Origin: Phycisphaeraceae bacterium
GTDB taxonomy: Bacteria > Planctomycetota > Phycisphaerae > Phycisphaerales > Phycisphaeraceae
Length of the DNA: 38,436 nucleotides
NCBI GenBank assembly: GCA_020831765.1
Contig: JAFIFY010000181.1
Span: 1-38,436, forward strand
Direction: 5' to 3'
Shown: positions 1 through 6,337 of the stretch, one piece after another
Layout of the letters: every line of letters starts with the position of its first letter
Numbering within the stretch: the first letter of the stretch is position 1
The notes under the pieces: generated by a model
Seen by the model: only the letters and a program-made list of their open reading frames with translations
The model's database searches: none
Told to the model about the DNA's origin: nothing
Made by a program: the position numbers and the translations under genes

Positions 1-576
1 CAGGCTGGGCGAACGCGAATCAGAGGGAATCATGCACTGGAGAATCTGCAACCGGCTTTTCCAGTGTGTTCGCGTGTCATCATCAGGCAGCACCACCGGC
101 TCATCCAGGCATACCAGCACGTGAAAGCCTCGACCGGAAAACCGCACCTCACTGTGTCGAAGTAGCGAGTGACGGCCCAGCATCGGTTCCAGATGATGGG
201 TCCAGAATGTTTTGGGGTTGATGACAGATGGATCGGCGAGTTCTTGGTCTGAGAGAACACCCCGCCAGTCCGAAGGGTCCACATCGATCATCAGGCGGGA
301 GATGGAGGTGATCAGCTCTTCTTTGAGCGAGACCTGGCTTCGTTTGCCGATGGCGCACTGGTTGACATTGTGCTCGGCCAGATCGATGAGATGCTGATGG
401 TCGGCGTGGAACACACAGGATGGCGGTTCACCCAATCCCAGGTCAGCTTCAACCACACGGGAATCAGCGGAAGACTCACAGGGCGGTTGATCAGTCCGTT
501 CAAAATCAGTTTTCGACGTTGCGCAATTGGCAATACCTCCTTGCGCTTTGGAGCGAAATACGGTAAAATTGTTCAT
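1..576 (-). CDS. Primase-polymerase (AEP-like), N-terminal 192 residues, runs off left edge
   Basis: Open frame from ATG at 576 to the window edge with no stop, 192 codons. Around residues 95-100 it has a hydrophobic strand ending in D98-x-D100, matching motif I (hhDhD) of archaeo-eukaryotic primases, and at 147-152 'SGRGFH', matching motif II (sGxGxH). The spacing is right for an AEP catalytic core, and the sequence near 180-186 (Gln, then Pro-Ser-Asp) also resembles mobile-element primases. The third motif would lie outside the window. In plasmids, phages and integrative elements such proteins prime DNA synthesis. It shares strand with the excisionase-like gene at 795-1034 and lies on the same side of the integrase and tRNA, so I read it as the replication gene of the element. 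Upstream is a perfect hairpin (589-620). Specific subfamily not determinable from the fragment. Confidence 0.68.
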   Translation of the reverse strand, partial: MNNFTVFRSKAQGGIANCATSKTDFERTDQPPCESSADSRVVEADLGLGEPPSCVFHADHQHLIDLAEHNVNQCAIGKRSQVSLKEELITSISRLMIDVDPSDWRGVLSDQELADPSVINPKTFWTHHLEPMLGRHSLLRHSEVRFSGRGFHVLVCLDEPVVLPDDDTRTHWKSRLQILQCMIPSDSRSPSL

Positions 577-588
577 AGTTGACTTTCT

Positions 589-626
589 GCCGGCTGGGGT
601 ATGTCTTGATTCCAGCCGGCTTTTTT
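589..626 (+). terminator. Perfect 9-bp hairpin plus T6: terminator-like on plus strand, leader hairpin of the primase gene on minus strand
   Basis: GCCGGCTGG (589-597) and CCAGCCGGC (612-620) form a perfect stem with a 14-nt loop, followed by six T on the plus strand. That geometry is an intrinsic terminator for plus-strand transcripts, yet no plus-strand gene precedes it. On the minus strand the same hairpin sits 12 nt before the primase ATG, so it may also act in that leader, for example by controlling translation or blocking antisense transcription into it. Confidence 0.6.
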
Positions 627-728
627 ATGGGTTCATTCATTCCTTTCCATGTTCACGCCACGATGATCCGCTTACGCAAGGTCATCATGGAGCGATGGGC
701 CAAAGAAACTCTCAAATCATCCGGATAG

Positions 729-764
729 CACCCCCGGAAGTATCCCCGGAAACACCCCCGGAAC
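729..764. repeat. Dispersed CCCCGGAA motif, copy 1 (non-coding)
   Basis: Three spaced units of the pattern C4-5GGAA follow each other here, the first as CCCCCGGAAGT. The same core recurs near 12623, 17710, 25241 and 38397. This is the only copy lying outside a gene, between the primase and excisionase-like genes. Confidence 0.5.
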
Positions 765-794
765 GCACTGACATCCGGCTTACGGTCTTATTCT

Positions 795-1034
795 TCATCC
801 GGAAGCGAGTGACTCCATACTTCGTTCAGCGATTCCGGGTCTGGCGGCGATCTCTTTCCGGTCAACGAAGGCATCCAGGTCCTTCACTTCGAATAATTTG
901 GCGCGACCGACCAGGACATAGGGAAGGCGGCCGTGACGAATGACCTCCTTCCACATGTGCTTGGTCAGTCCCAGATATTCACGGGCACATTGAGCCGTGA
1001 CCAGTTGACGACGTTTGGTTCCAAGGTAACTCAT
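795..1034 (-). CDS. Excisionase-like small HTH protein
   Basis: 79 residues from the ATG at 1034, chosen because AAGGAG lies 7 nt upstream; an in-frame upstream start lacks such a site. Residues about 9-58 follow the MerR-like/helix_turn_helix_17 pattern: 'LVTAQCAREYLGLTKHMWKE' as the helix-turn-helix, then a wing with 'GRAKLFEVKDLDAF'. Proteins of this size and fold are recombination directionality factors (Xis) or small repressors in integrative elements. A consensus sigma-70 promoter lies at 1137-1165. Its location on the same element as a tyrosine integrase supports a role in excision or control of the primase gene downstream. Whether it is Xis or a regulator cannot be separated by sequence alone. 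Confidence 0.7.
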   Translation of the reverse strand: MSYLGTKRRQLVTAQCAREYLGLTKHMWKEVIRHGRLPYVLVGRAKLFEVKDLDAFVDRKEIAARPGIAERSMESLASG

Positions 1035-1136
1035 GGCGATTCTCCTTATGCATGATCTGATCCCTTCCCGCATCCAGGACCTTTCCAAAACCCCAAGTAC
1101 GGGATTGTGTTGCGGGATAGTGACCAGGTCGTATCG

Positions 1137-1165
1137 ATTTTACCAGACAGCGCAGATTATGTCAA
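1137..1165 (-). promoter_or_regulatory. Consensus sigma-70 promoter of the excisionase-like gene
   Basis: On the minus strand: TTGACA (1165-1160), 17-nt spacer, TAAAAT (1142-1137). The predicted start lies about 95 nt before the ATG at 1034. Directly upstream, at about 1167-1181, two heptamers AGTACAT and AGTACAA are in tandem; each contains the palindrome GTAC, a possible operator half-site pair. Confidence 0.75.
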
Positions 1166-1181
1166 GTACATAGTACAAGAA

Positions 1182-1737
1182 AAAATACATACCAACACAA
1201 TCACCATACTACCATATACTCTAAAAAGTGCAAGTCATCGAAACGCACAAAAAACAAACCCGTGCGAACCACCATGAAGATTGCCCATGGATTCCGAAGA
1301 TTGCACGACGTTGCTGCATTCTGGGGACGAAGCGATATGCCCCCGCCCACTCCGCAGCGATGATGGTCTCAAGCGTTGTTGTCCGCCAGTGATCACTATG
1401 CGCTACTCCAAGGCCTATTCGGCAAGCACGGGAACGGAAATGATGAGCCGCAGCGTGAAGAAGAGATCAATGCGGTAAAGATGAGCGGAACATGGCATCT
1501 GGGTGCTCTTCAACTGGCTTCACGCACCATCGGCATTGCTATTGAACCATCGGAGAATCACACTGCGCACATTGACCGGAGACAATTCACTGGACCATGG
1601 ATGTAGTTCACGAGGATGTTTTGTCCATGAAGTGAGCAGAGCGAAGTGTCAATCATGAATGAGCTGTGTTGACATCCATCGCTCATCAACGGGAAGGGGA
1701 TAGCGATGATGATTGGGCCAGGTCGACGATTCATTCA
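1182..1737. other. Gene-free stretch upstream of the excisionase promoter
   Basis: The first 100 bp are A/T-rich with A-tracts, consistent with an upstream promoter element or regulator-binding DNA. From about 1290 onward the DNA is mixed in composition. Short open frames exist on both strands but overlap one another, lack ribosome-binding sites and show no recognisable domain. I see no supported gene. Confidence 0.5.
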
Positions 1738-1894
1738 ACAGCCAACACGCGCGAAACAGATCCTCCATTCGCTCAACACGGCCACACGAACTCAGGAATG
1801 CGCGATAAGGCCCGGAGAATGGCCTCTGAGCGCTTCGGTGAGTCAAGCAGGCCAATGGAGCGGAGTAAGGTCAAGAGCGCGCAGAATGGCTTGT
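1738..1894. repeat. Long direct repeat, copy 1 (157 bp)
   Basis: Begins ACAGCCAACAC and ends GAATGGCTTGT. Nearly identical to 2190-2348; from about 1814 to 1894 I see no difference by eye, while the first 75 bp carry several substitutions and small indels. Copies are 452 bp apart in the same orientation. No transposase, target duplication or terminal inverted repeats seen, so this looks like a local duplication rather than an insertion sequence. Confidence 0.85.
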
Positions 1895-2189
1895 GGTGGC
1901 TCAGAAGCAAAGTGGAAATCAGCGGAAGGACAGATGAGCATTGAAAAGCGATGACCACGAGTTGAGCGATGACCGGACAAAACAGAGCGACGATGAGCAT
2001 GAATGAAGCGATGGCCACGATCTGACTGACGAATGCACTGGCCATATCGCGCGTGGTTGCTGTTCCCTTCTCACTGCGCTTCATCGATCGACAATGAGAA
2101 GATGGATGTGAGCACGAAGATGACACGTGGATCAACACACGTGGATCAGCATCATCGATTCCCACTGGACGACGAAGCCAGGGGCATGA
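1895..2189. other. Low-complexity spacer between the two long direct repeats
   Basis: Rich in the words GATGA, GAGCGA and CACGA, and contains a short tandem of CACGTGGATCAACA / CACGTGGATCAGCA near 2127-2155. A minus-strand open frame crosses this spacer and both repeats with a hydrophobic middle, but it has no ribosome-binding site and no family resemblance. No gene is supported. Confidence 0.45.
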
Positions 2190-2348
2190 ACAGCCAACAC
2201 CCATGCGCACCAGACCTTCCATTCGCTCAACACGGCCCAATGAACTCAGGAAAGCGCGATAAGGCCCGGAGAATGGCCTCTGAGCGCTTCGGTGAGTCAA
2301 GCAGGCCAATGGAGCGGAGTAAGGTCAAGAGCGCGCAGAATGGCTTGT
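2190..2348. repeat. Long direct repeat, copy 2 (159 bp)
   Basis: Second copy of the unit at 1738-1894, same orientation. The 3' half (about 2268-2348) is the best conserved part, suggesting either a more recent conversion event or a functional core there. Confidence 0.85.
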
Positions 2349-2723
2349 AGGCGCTTCAGTGACCAGCCAGCGTCTTGATGACCCACGGTGAAGATAAGAA
2401 GACACGTCACCAGGGAGCCAACCAGTCAGTCAGTCAATCACACCTGACCCGGCTGAACATCGACACAGCCCAGATCGTGGATAGTGAGCAGCGGGAAGAA
2501 CCTGGGAGCGTGAATTCAAAGCAGCGGGCCAGGGCAACCACCCCCCCATCGCCGCTTCCTCTGCCCAACGAAAGAGCGAACAGAGGCGAATGGATGATGG
2601 GCGAGGTTGGGGGATCAAGCGTCAGTGCCAGCGAGAACCCACAAACCAGACCAGACCACCGAACCGAAGGCTGAATGGCGCAAATGGACCGATGGCAACC
2701 AAAACGCGACAGAATCCGGGAAA
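2349..2723. other. Purine-rich gene-free stretch left of the iteron dyad
   Basis: Conspicuously rich in A and G on the plus strand, with several Ser/Thr/Pro/Asn-rich short open frames that overlap on both strands. None has a ribosome-binding site or recognisable domain. The composition reverses to pyrimidine-rich beyond about 3250. Confidence 0.45.
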
Positions 2724-2754
2724 TAGTGAAGATGGTGAAGCAGTGGTGAAGCAT

Positions 2755-2783
2755 GGTGAAGATGCCATTTTGACATCTTCACC
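2755..2783. repeat. 29-bp palindrome 1 of the iteron dyad
   Basis: Arms GGTGAAGATGCCA and TGACATCTTCACC around a TTT spacer, one mismatch between arms. Its reverse complement differs from palindrome 2 (2996-3024) by one base, including the spacer (TTT versus AAA). Confidence 0.9.
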
Positions 2784-2995
2784 ACTTTAAGTAATTTATA
2801 AGACAGCACTTACAGCACTGTGGTGAAGATGGTGAAGCAAAAGTGCCTACTCAGCGGCCCCTATACGCGTGTGTATGTGCGAGGGACTCTCTATACGGGG
2901 AAGGAGAGGGAGTCCTATGCGCGCGTAGGTTTGGGATTTATCTTCACCATCTTCACCACATCATCATAACCACATCAAAAAACAACACTTATGGT

Positions 2996-3024
2996 GGTGA
3001 AGATGCCAAAATGGCATCTTCACC
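2996..3024. repeat. 29-bp palindrome 2 of the iteron dyad
   Basis: Perfect 13-bp arms GGTGAAGATGCCA and TGGCATCTTCACC around an AAA spacer. It is the inverted counterpart of palindrome 1 and is followed, like it in mirror image, by a GTGAAGC-type half iteron. Confidence 0.9.
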
Positions 3025-3055
3025 ATGCTTCACCATTCCGATTTATCTTCACCAC

Positions 3056-3920
3056 TCCGGATACGTGGGTCCTGTTTTCGGGGCTGTCATTGGGGGTTGG
3101 GGAGAGGTCTGGCGAAGGAGCTGGCGGGTGTTTGGTCGGTGTGCGGTGGCTTGGGTGACGAATGAAGGCTGGTCGATGTGGGCTATCCGGATCTCCATCA
3201 CCATGACCATCGACGCGGCCTGTTCCGAAGACTTCCGACTGTGGGGGATGTCACTGCCTACTCGATGATCCACGCCCCGTCATTCAAGCATCGTCCGGCT
3301 GCTTTCACATCCTGCCTTGCTCAATCGTCCTCAGGTCAACGTCAACATCCATCAGACCGCGAAAACAACCACTGCCTTATCACAGATCGCACCGCCAGCT
3401 TCTTTGTCGTCGTCGTACTTGCCGTCTTGCCGTGTGATCGTGCGTGCCCCATCACCGTTTCGATTTTCTGCGTGCTTCAAAATCCTGTGCCCTTATCCAG
3501 CGTTCAAAATCCCTGTCTGCTTGCGCTTCGCCTGTGTTGCGTTCCTTATTCCACCGCAGCCTGAGACCCCAACGCGACATCAACCAAAGGACCATCTTGC
3601 TGTCATCCCCATTCTGCACAGGCCAGTCCATCAGCCCGCAGTGAACGCCCCAGTTTCACGGCATCCTGGAATCAGACGGCCAAACGCTCCATCCCTGTGA
3701 ACCCAAAATCTCCCCACTGCACAAGGTCAAGCCAGTTCATGAGGCGAAGCGAACATCACCCTGCCCCCAGTCAACAAAGCCCAACTCAATCGTCAGCACA
3801 ACAAGCCCCAGTGAATCGCCAGAGTGTGTTTTTTTTCGACGTCCATTCTTCTCGACCACAACCACATCGCCATCCGCATCTCGCTCATCATCGAAAACGA
3901 AAATTTTCTCGCTTTACCTC
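3056..3920. other. Pyrimidine-rich gene-free stretch right of the iteron dyad
   Basis: From about 3250 the plus strand is strongly rich in C and T and poor in G. Several overlapping plus-strand frames give Ser/Pro/His/Arg-rich translations with no domain, no ribosome-binding site and no consistent frame. I take them as compositional artefacts. A non-coding RNA on either strand cannot be excluded. Confidence 0.45.
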
Positions 3921-3949
3921 TTGCCTTCTGAAAACTGCCGTGCTAATAT
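3921..3949 (+). promoter_or_regulatory. Sigma-70-like promoter for the HTH-integrase pair
   Basis: TTGCCT (3921-3926), 17-nt spacer, TAATAT (3944-3949). Transcription would start near 3956, giving a leader of about 250 nt before the ATG at 4209. No gene is seen in that leader. Confidence 0.5.
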
Positions 3950-4208
3950 TTCAGTGCTTCAGGGTTCATGCAGTCTATCTTGCCTTCGGAACACCTCCTT
4001 GTTCGTGTTCCAACCCCAAGTCGAAGTCAGTCCTGCTTTCTGATTTCGCATCCTCACCCTTCAACCCTGCTTCAGCGCGATCCCATTTAACCAAGGTCAT
4101 CACATACACCACGGCTCTGACGGGACTGCGATCTCTGTCACCAGGCTATGTCGTTCATGCCTGATTCGCGGTGAGGACGGTTCGAAAGGCAGATGGAGAA
4201 CACGCAAG

Positions 4209-4685
4209 ATGGAAACCAAACAGTACGAAGCGCAGTTTTTGACCGCACACGAATTGGCCCAGTGGATCGGCGTCAGCACACGAACGATCTGGAACTGGCG
4301 ACAACGAGGCCTGAGGTGTTTCCAGGCCGGCCCAAGAGGCAATGTCCGATTTCGCGAAAACGATGTCCTGGCGTTTCTGGCAGCCCGGAATCAGCAGGAG
4401 AATGAAGAAAGTGGCGAAAATTTCTGTTCATCCGATTTTTTCATATTCAGCCAGGACCAGGATCAGGCGGAAAATCTCAACGTCCTGCAAAGCACAGGAT
4501 CAAAGGGATTTACAAGCACGTGTGGCCTGAATGTCGCTGCCCGATCATCTGAGAATACATCGCGTCAGATGAATCCGGGGCAAAATGGTGGATACGGCAA
4601 ATGGGCACTGGAAAACAACGCATCCAGGCTCGATAATGCTTTTGAAGCCCAGACGGTGAACGGGGGTGAAGCATGGCGAGCTTGA
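4209..4685 (+). CDS. Helix-turn-helix protein coupled to the integrase
   Basis: 158 residues. Residues about 9-57 form a HTH_17/MerR-like DNA-binding domain: 'FLTAHELAQWIGVSTRTIWN' as the HTH, followed by 'RGNVRFRENDVLAFLAA', the wing and last helix of this family. The rest (about 65-158) is polar, rich in Asn/Gln/Ser/Glu and unrecognised, probably disordered or element-specific. The start is supported only by a weak GGAG about 10 nt upstream. It overlaps the integrase start by 13 nt, implying translational coupling. Likely role: directionality factor, accessory factor or regulator of integration. A second, smaller HTH gene at 795-1034 could share or oppose this role. Confidence 0.65.
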   Translation: METKQYEAQFLTAHELAQWIGVSTRTIWNWRQRGLRCFQAGPRGNVRFRENDVLAFLAARNQQENEESGENFCSSDFFIFSQDQDQAENLNVLQSTGSKGFTSTCGLNVAARSSENTSRQMNPGQNGGYGKWALENNASRLDNAFEAQTVNGGEAWRA

Positions 4686-5977
4686 ACCAGGACAAGAGCG
4701 GCAAATACCGAATCCAGTTTGCCGATGAGAACCGGAAGCGCAAGACGATCTATCTGGGACATCTCGCCAAGCGTGATGCGGAGATGATCAAGTGGCGCGT
4801 CGAGGAGTTGATTCGCGCTCGACTCATGGAAGATCGGCCCAATGATGAGGTGGCCCGTTGGTGTTCAAGGCTGGAGGGTAAGTGGCGCAAGAAACTGGAG
4901 GGGGTCGATCTGATCCCCAAACGCGAGAATGCCACGTTGGAGGAGTTCATCACGGCGTACATCAACGGGCGTAATGACATCAAGCCTTCGACGCGGGATC
5001 GATTGCTGCGGACTCAGAGGGAGTTGATCGGGTGCTTCGGGGGCCGCAGAAACATTCGCTCCTTTTCCGAGGAAGATGGCCGTAAGTTTGAGGCGTGGAT
5101 GATCAAGGAGGGGCGGGCCAACAACACGCTTCGCCGCTACATCGGAACCGCGCGGCAGTATTTTGAGGCAGCCATTCGACGAGGGCTGTACGAGGGGTTC
5201 AATCCCTTCAAGTCGGTGACGGCGGCCATGCGTCGTGTTGCATCGCGGGATTATTTTGTCAGTCGCGAGGAAATCCAAGCCGTCCTGGAAGCCTGCCCGG
5301 ATGCGGAGTGGCGGGTGATCTTCGCTTTGACCCGATTCGGCGGTGTGCGTTGTCCATCGGAGATCATGCCGCTGAAGTGGTCGGACATCTACTGGGACCG
5401 CAACCGGGTACGGATCACCTCGCCCAAAACCGAGCATCACGAGGGAGGCGGCGAGCGGATGATTCCTCTGTGGCCGGAGCTTCGTGAGGCGCTGCTGGAG
5501 TTGTTTGAGCAGGTCGAGGAAGGTGTGGAGCACGTGATCACCCGGTATCGAGACACGCGGACCAATCTACGGACGCAGGCTCACCGGATCATTCGACGGG
5601 CGGGCCTTGTGCCCTGGCCGAAGATTTTCCACAACCTCCGCAGCAGCCGCCAGACCGAGCTTTCGATGACGCACCCGATTCACCAGGTGTGCGCATGGAT
5701 CGGCAACTCGAAGGCGGTGGCGATGAACCATTACCTTCAGGTCCGGGACGAGGACATCAATGAGGCGGTGTCAAAAGCGGCCGAAGAACGAACGCAAAAA
5801 GCAACGCGGCAACCTCGTGCAACGGTCGGAAATGAAAAGCAACGTAATGGGCCGCCGGCGGAGACCCGAAACTCGCAAAGCTCAAAGATTGCCGCACTTA
5901 TCGCGAAATTTCGGGATATTTCCGACCCTGACAAAACCCAAAAAGCTCCCCGAGCAGGGCTCGAACCTGCAACCTAG
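4673..5977 (+). CDS. int: Tyrosine recombinase / integrase
   Basis: 434 residues. N-terminal arm-binding-type region (1-75), SAM-like core-binding domain (about 85-185, with 'EEFITAYINGR'), catalytic domain (about 195-365). Visible catalytic residues: Arg226 in 'GGVRCPSE', Lys252 in 'SPKTEH', His320 and Arg323 in 'HNLRSSR', nucleophile Tyr354 in 'MNHYLQV'. The His usual before the nucleophile helix is Asn345 ('IGNS'), a tolerated variation. The start follows a GGGGGTG-type ribosome site and overlaps the upstream HTH gene by 13 nt. Residues 370-434 form a Lys/Gln-rich tail ending 'RAGLEPAT', encoded by the antisense of the tRNA-Asn 3' end. It most likely integrates and excises the element at this tRNA gene. 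Confidence 0.95.
   Translation: MASLNQDKSGKYRIQFADENRKRKTIYLGHLAKRDAEMIKWRVEELIRARLMEDRPNDEVARWCSRLEGKWRKKLEGVDLIPKRENATLEEFITAYINGRNDIKPSTRDRLLRTQRELIGCFGGRRNIRSFSEEDGRKFEAWMIKEGRANNTLRRYIGTARQYFEAAIRRGLYEGFNPFKSVTAAMRRVASRDYFVSREEIQAVLEACPDAEWRVIFALTRFGGVRCPSEIMPLKWSDIYWDRNRVRITSPKTEHHEGGGERMIPLWPELREALLELFEQVEEGVEHVITRYRDTRTNLRTQAHRIIRRAGLVPWPKIFHNLRSSRQTELSMTHPIHQVCAWIGNSKAVAMNHYLQVRDEDINEAVSKAAEERTQKATRQPRATVGNEKQRNGPPAETRNSQSSKIAALIAKFRDISDPDKTQKAPRAGLEPAT
5946..5977. other. Predicted attachment-site core overlapping int 3' end and tRNA-Asn 3' end
   Basis: The last codons and the stop of the integrase lie within the acceptor and T-arm of tRNA-Asn. That is the typical geometry for integration into a tRNA 3' end, where the incoming copy restores the gene. 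A second copy of this sequence should mark the far left end of the element, outside this window; I found none inside. Core borders are therefore approximate. Confidence 0.6.
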
Positions 5978-6018
5978 CGATTAACAGTCGCTCGCTCTAC
6001 CAATTGAGCTATCGGGGA
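5946..6018 (-). tRNA. tRNA-Asn (anticodon GTT)
   Basis: 73 nt on the minus strand. Acceptor TCCCCGA pairs perfectly with TCGGGGA; discriminator G; D-arm GCTC/GAGC; anticodon stem AGCGA/TCGCT with loop CTGTTAA giving GTT; T-arm GCAGG/CCTGC with loop TTCGAGC. The CCA end is not encoded. It is the host gene for the integrative element to its left and appears fully intact. Confidence 0.97.
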
Positions 6019-6337
6019 AAAACTGTGATCGGCCCGGATTTTGGCCGGGTTGGTAAGGATATCGGCTTTTTGGGTGGTGGCAAATCAGGGTGGCCGCGTC
6101 GCGGACGTGTCGGAGGCGGACCGGTTGTCGATTGTGTTGGGGCCTGGGTGGAGGCTCAGTCGTTGGCCGGGGTTATTCACCGCTTGCGGGGCGGGCCTTG
6201 CGGCATGGGAGGCTTTGCCGGGGCGTGTTCGGTGTTAAGGTGCGAACATTATCGCCTGGGATTTGACCTTGAGGCTGTCGGGGGGCAACAATACTTGGTT
6301 CTTCGACCCTTCCTTCCCTTTGTTCTGGATGCTGACA
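6019..6337. other. Intergenic region between tRNA-Asn and sppA
   Basis: Should hold the promoter of the tRNA (leftward) and of sppA (rightward). No strong -35/-10 pair is visible on either strand. Open frames starting here are in-frame extensions or shadows of sppA without ribosome-binding sites. Confidence 0.4.

Larger units (their letters stand above)
2724..3055. repeat. Large imperfect dyad built of GTGAAGATG iterons; candidate element origin or Rep/partition site
   Basis: Left arm: GTGAAGATG+GTGAAGC at 2726-2741, GTGAAGC at 2746-2752, a 29-bp palindrome 2755-2783, and GTGAAGATG+GTGAAGC at 2823-2838. Right arm, inverted: ATCTTCACC+ATCTTCACC at 2940-2957, a 29-bp palindrome 2996-3024, GCTTCACC at 3027-3034, ATCTTCACC at 3045-3053. 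The three matched pairs have midpoints at about 2889, 2889 and 2889.5, so the locus is one dyad of about 330 bp. The centre has further inverted pairs (GGACTC 2884-2889 with GAGTCC 2910-2915; CCTATACGCG near 2860 with CGCGCGTAGG near 2920). An A/T-rich patch (about 2786-2803) lies between iterons. Iterons plus an A/T-rich patch, in an element with its own primase gene, fit a replication origin. The function is inferred. Confidence 0.85.

Noticed and set aside
1773-2309. 178-codon minus-strand frame with a hydrophobic middle, across the duplicated repeats
   Set aside because: Starts in one repeat and ends out of frame in the other, has no ribosome-binding site, and no family resemblance. The same N-terminus appears at the other repeat copy only because the DNA is duplicated.
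2724-3055. Iteron array considered as a CRISPR array
   Set aside because: Repeats are short (7-9 bp), occur on both strands in mirror order and lack uniform spacers; no cas gene is present.
3178-4164. Several overlapping plus-strand frames rich in Ser, Pro, His and Arg
   Set aside because: They overlap in different frames, lack ribosome-binding sites, and their composition follows the C/T-rich DNA. No domain recognised.
1-5945. Search for the left attachment site of the element
   Set aside because: No second copy of the tRNA-Asn 3' end was found left of the integrase, so the element end must lie outside the window.
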